NCBI RefSeq assembly: GCF_003438995.1
Contig: NZ_QSUN01000004.1
Span: 62,001 to 126,000, forward strand
Origin: Bacteroides sp. OM05-12
GTDB lineage: Bacteria > Bacteroidota > Bacteroidia > Bacteroidales > Bacteroidaceae
Direction: 5' to 3'
DNA length: 64,000 bases
Both the position numbers and the translations under genes were made by a program. Shown here piece by piece: positions 62,550 through 64,000 of the stretch (positions are counted from its first letter, which is position 1; each line of letters starts with the position of its first letter). Under the pieces are notes generated by a model. That model was not told the DNA's origin. It saw only the letters and a program-made list of their open reading frames with translations, and made no database searches.

Positions 62550-64000
62550 ATGTCAGAAAATAAATATATATCCATCAAAGGAGCACGCGTCAATAACCTA
62601 AAAAACATCAGTGTAGACATTCCCCGAAATAAGTTGATAGTAGTCACCGGACTTTCCGGTTCCGGCAAATCATCTTTGGCATTTGATACACTTTACGCAG
62701 AAGGGCAACGCCGCTATGTAGAGAGTTTATCGTCATACGCACGGCAGTTTCTCGGAAGAATGAGTAAACCGGAATGTGATTTCATTAAGGGGATTCCGCC
62801 TGCCATTGCCATCGAACAAAAAGTAAACAGCCGCAACCCACGTTCTACTGTGGGTACTTCTACCGAAATATATGAATACCTACGTTTGCTGTATGCTCGG
62901 GTAGGCAAAACTTATTCTCCTATCAGTGGAAACCTGGTAAAGAAACATACCACCGAAGACATTGTAAACTGCATGCTCGCTTATCCGGCAGGAACACGAT
63001 ATACCATCCTGACTCCTATCTTCTTACGTGAAGGCAGAACTCTTTGCCAACAATTGGAAATGGATTTAAAACAAGGTTTCAACCGTATAGAAGTAGATGG
63101 AGAGATTGTTCGTATCGAAGATATTCTGGCACAGGGAGAAGAAGATTTTCGCAAAAATCACCCCAATAACGAAAATATATTCTTATTGATAGACCGTATG
63201 GTATCCGACAGCAGCAAAGATAGCATCAGCCGCTTGACGGACTCCGCAGAAACCGCATTCTATGAGGGTGACGGCAATTGTTTTTTGCGTTTTTATACGG
63301 AAGAAGAAACAAAACTATACACTTTCAGCAAAAAGTTCGAGGCAGACGGAATGACGTTTGACGAGCCCAACGACCAAATGTTTTCATTCAACTCCCCGAT
63401 AGGTGCGTGCCCTAAGTGTGAAGGATTCGGAAAAGTGATAGGAATTGACGAAAGCCTTGTCGTTCCCAATCGTTCACTCAGCGTATATGACGGTGCTATC
63501 GTATGCTGGCGAGGAGAAAAAATGGGTGAATGGAAAGATGCCTTAATACACTCTGCTGCATTGTTCGATTTCCCTATATTTAAACCTTATTATGAACTGA
63601 CAGATGAAGAAAGACAGGTTCTTTGGGAAGGTAATCAATATTTTCATGGCATTAACGACTTCTTCCATATGCTGGAAGAAAATCAATATAAGATACAAAA
63701 CCGGGTTATGCTAGCACGCTATCGGGGAAAGACCATTTGTCCGATATGTCATGGAACACGTTTGAAAAAGGAAGCAGGCTACGTCAAAGTCGGAGAACAC
63801 TCCATATCCGAATTGGTAGATTTACCGATACATGACTTAAAAGCCTTTTTCGATAACCTCAAACTCGACGAACACGACACAGCCATCGCCAAACGTATAC
63901 TCACGGAAATAAACAATCGGATTAACTTCCTGATAGATGTAGGTTTGAGCTATCTGACCCTGAACCGCTTAAGTAATTCCCTATCCGGTGGCGAAAGCCA
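62550..64000 (+). CDS. uvrA: Excinuclease ABC subunit A, 5' part
   Basis: DNA damage recognition ATPase of nucleotide excision repair; the window holds about 483 of the usual 930-950 codons. First ABC domain: Walker [15 protein letters not shown]-loop and UvrB-contact region ([40 protein letters not shown]). A zinc module carries [10 protein letters not shown] and [16 protein letters not shown]. The last bases encode [10 protein letters not shown], the signature motif. ATG at 62550 ([20 protein letters not shown]). Nothing unusual in the visible part. Bacteroidetes often have a second uvrA, so this may be either copy. Confidence 0.95.
   Translation, partial: MSENKYISIKGARVNNLKNISVDIPRNKLIVVTGLSGSGKSSLAFDTLYAEGQRRYVESLSSYARQFLGRMSKPECDFIKGIPPAIAIEQKVNSRNPRSTVGTSTEIYEYLRLLYARVGKTYSPISGNLVKKHTTEDIVNCMLAYPAGTRYTILTPIFLREGRTLCQQLEMDLKQGFNRIEVDGEIVRIEDILAQGEEDFRKNHPNNENIFLLIDRMVSDSSKDSISRLTDSAETAFYEGDGNCFLRFYTEEETKLYTFSKKFEADGMTFDEPNDQMFSFNSPIGACPKCEGFGKVIGIDESLVVPNRSLSVYDGAIVCWRGEKMGEWKDALIHSAALFDFPIFKPYYELTDEERQVLWEGNQYFHGINDFFHMLEENQYKIQNRVMLARYRGKTICPICHGTRLKKEAGYVKVGEHSISELVDLPIHDLKAFFDNLKLDEHDTAIAKRILTEINNRINFLIDVGLSYLTLNRLSNSLSGGES

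Overview
The window is chromosomal DNA of a gut-type Bacteroidota, most likely a Bacteroides species. The evidence is a hybrid two-component regulator, two TonB-dependent receptors with surface lipoproteins, promoters of the TTG-n18-20-TAnnTTTG type, family-specific proteins (DUF4290, DUF4374, DUF4876, DUF4857) and moderately AT-rich coding sequence. The species was not determined.

Layout. (1) 1-17.4 kb is a carbohydrate-use locus. Minus-strand genes encode a GH92 alpha-mannosidase (cut by the window edge), a CE7-type acetyl esterase, a 57-residue peptide, a secreted surface protein, a GH88 unsaturated uronyl hydrolase and a GH3 beta-glucosidase. Divergent from them are a 1313-residue hybrid histidine kinase/AraC regulator, an alginate-lyase-superfamily lyase and a second GH3. 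No SusC/SusD pair is present. The lyase, GH88, esterase and GH3 enzymes together suggest an O-acetylated uronic-acid polymer such as glucuronan or a glucuronomannan. (2) 18.1-23.2 kb is a xusABC-like siderophore/iron uptake operon. (3) 23.6-26.0 kb holds a lipoprotein gene and a CCA-adding enzyme. (4) 26.1-38.6 kb is a run of ten same-strand genes: small membrane protein, TonB receptor, surface lipoprotein, outer-membrane barrel, secreted propeller-like protein, Cys/His-rich OB-fold-like lipoprotein, PepSY membrane protein, ABC ATPase, ABC-type permease and DUF4857-like protein. It has two good promoters, and the first overlaps a perfect 9+9 bp operator-like palindrome. This is the best candidate here for an undescribed envelope or metal-handling system. 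(5) 38.6-42.6 kb holds a metallo-beta-lactamase-fold hydrolase, a multipass membrane protein, a GNAT-YoaP fusion and an orphan FecE-like ATPase. (6) 42.6-46.1 kb is an M23 peptidase, dxr and rseP. (7) 46.4-49.7 kb is nrdDG (class III ribonucleotide reductase) behind a cobalamin riboswitch, with a possible 59-codon leader ORF. (8) 49.8-53.6 kb is trhA, rimM, murA (catalytic Cys replaced by Asp), DUF4290 and tsaB. (9) 53.8-58.9 kb is a TolC/HlyD/two-permease efflux operon without an ATPase. (10) 59.0-64.0 kb is an MsbA-like exporter, a DUF187-type glycosidase and the start of uvrA.

Threaded through gene 3' ends are dispersed palindromic repeats. Family 1 (core CAAACGATAGGAGTTTG inside CATACGGTCGATTG arms) has five copies. 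Family 2, of about 170-190 bp with nested TTCATCCTTCAG and GTTATCCTGAA arms, has three copies, each shortly after a family 1 copy. There is also a perfect 70-bp palindrome at 23.4 kb. No tRNA, rRNA, CRISPR array, transposase or phage gene was recognised.
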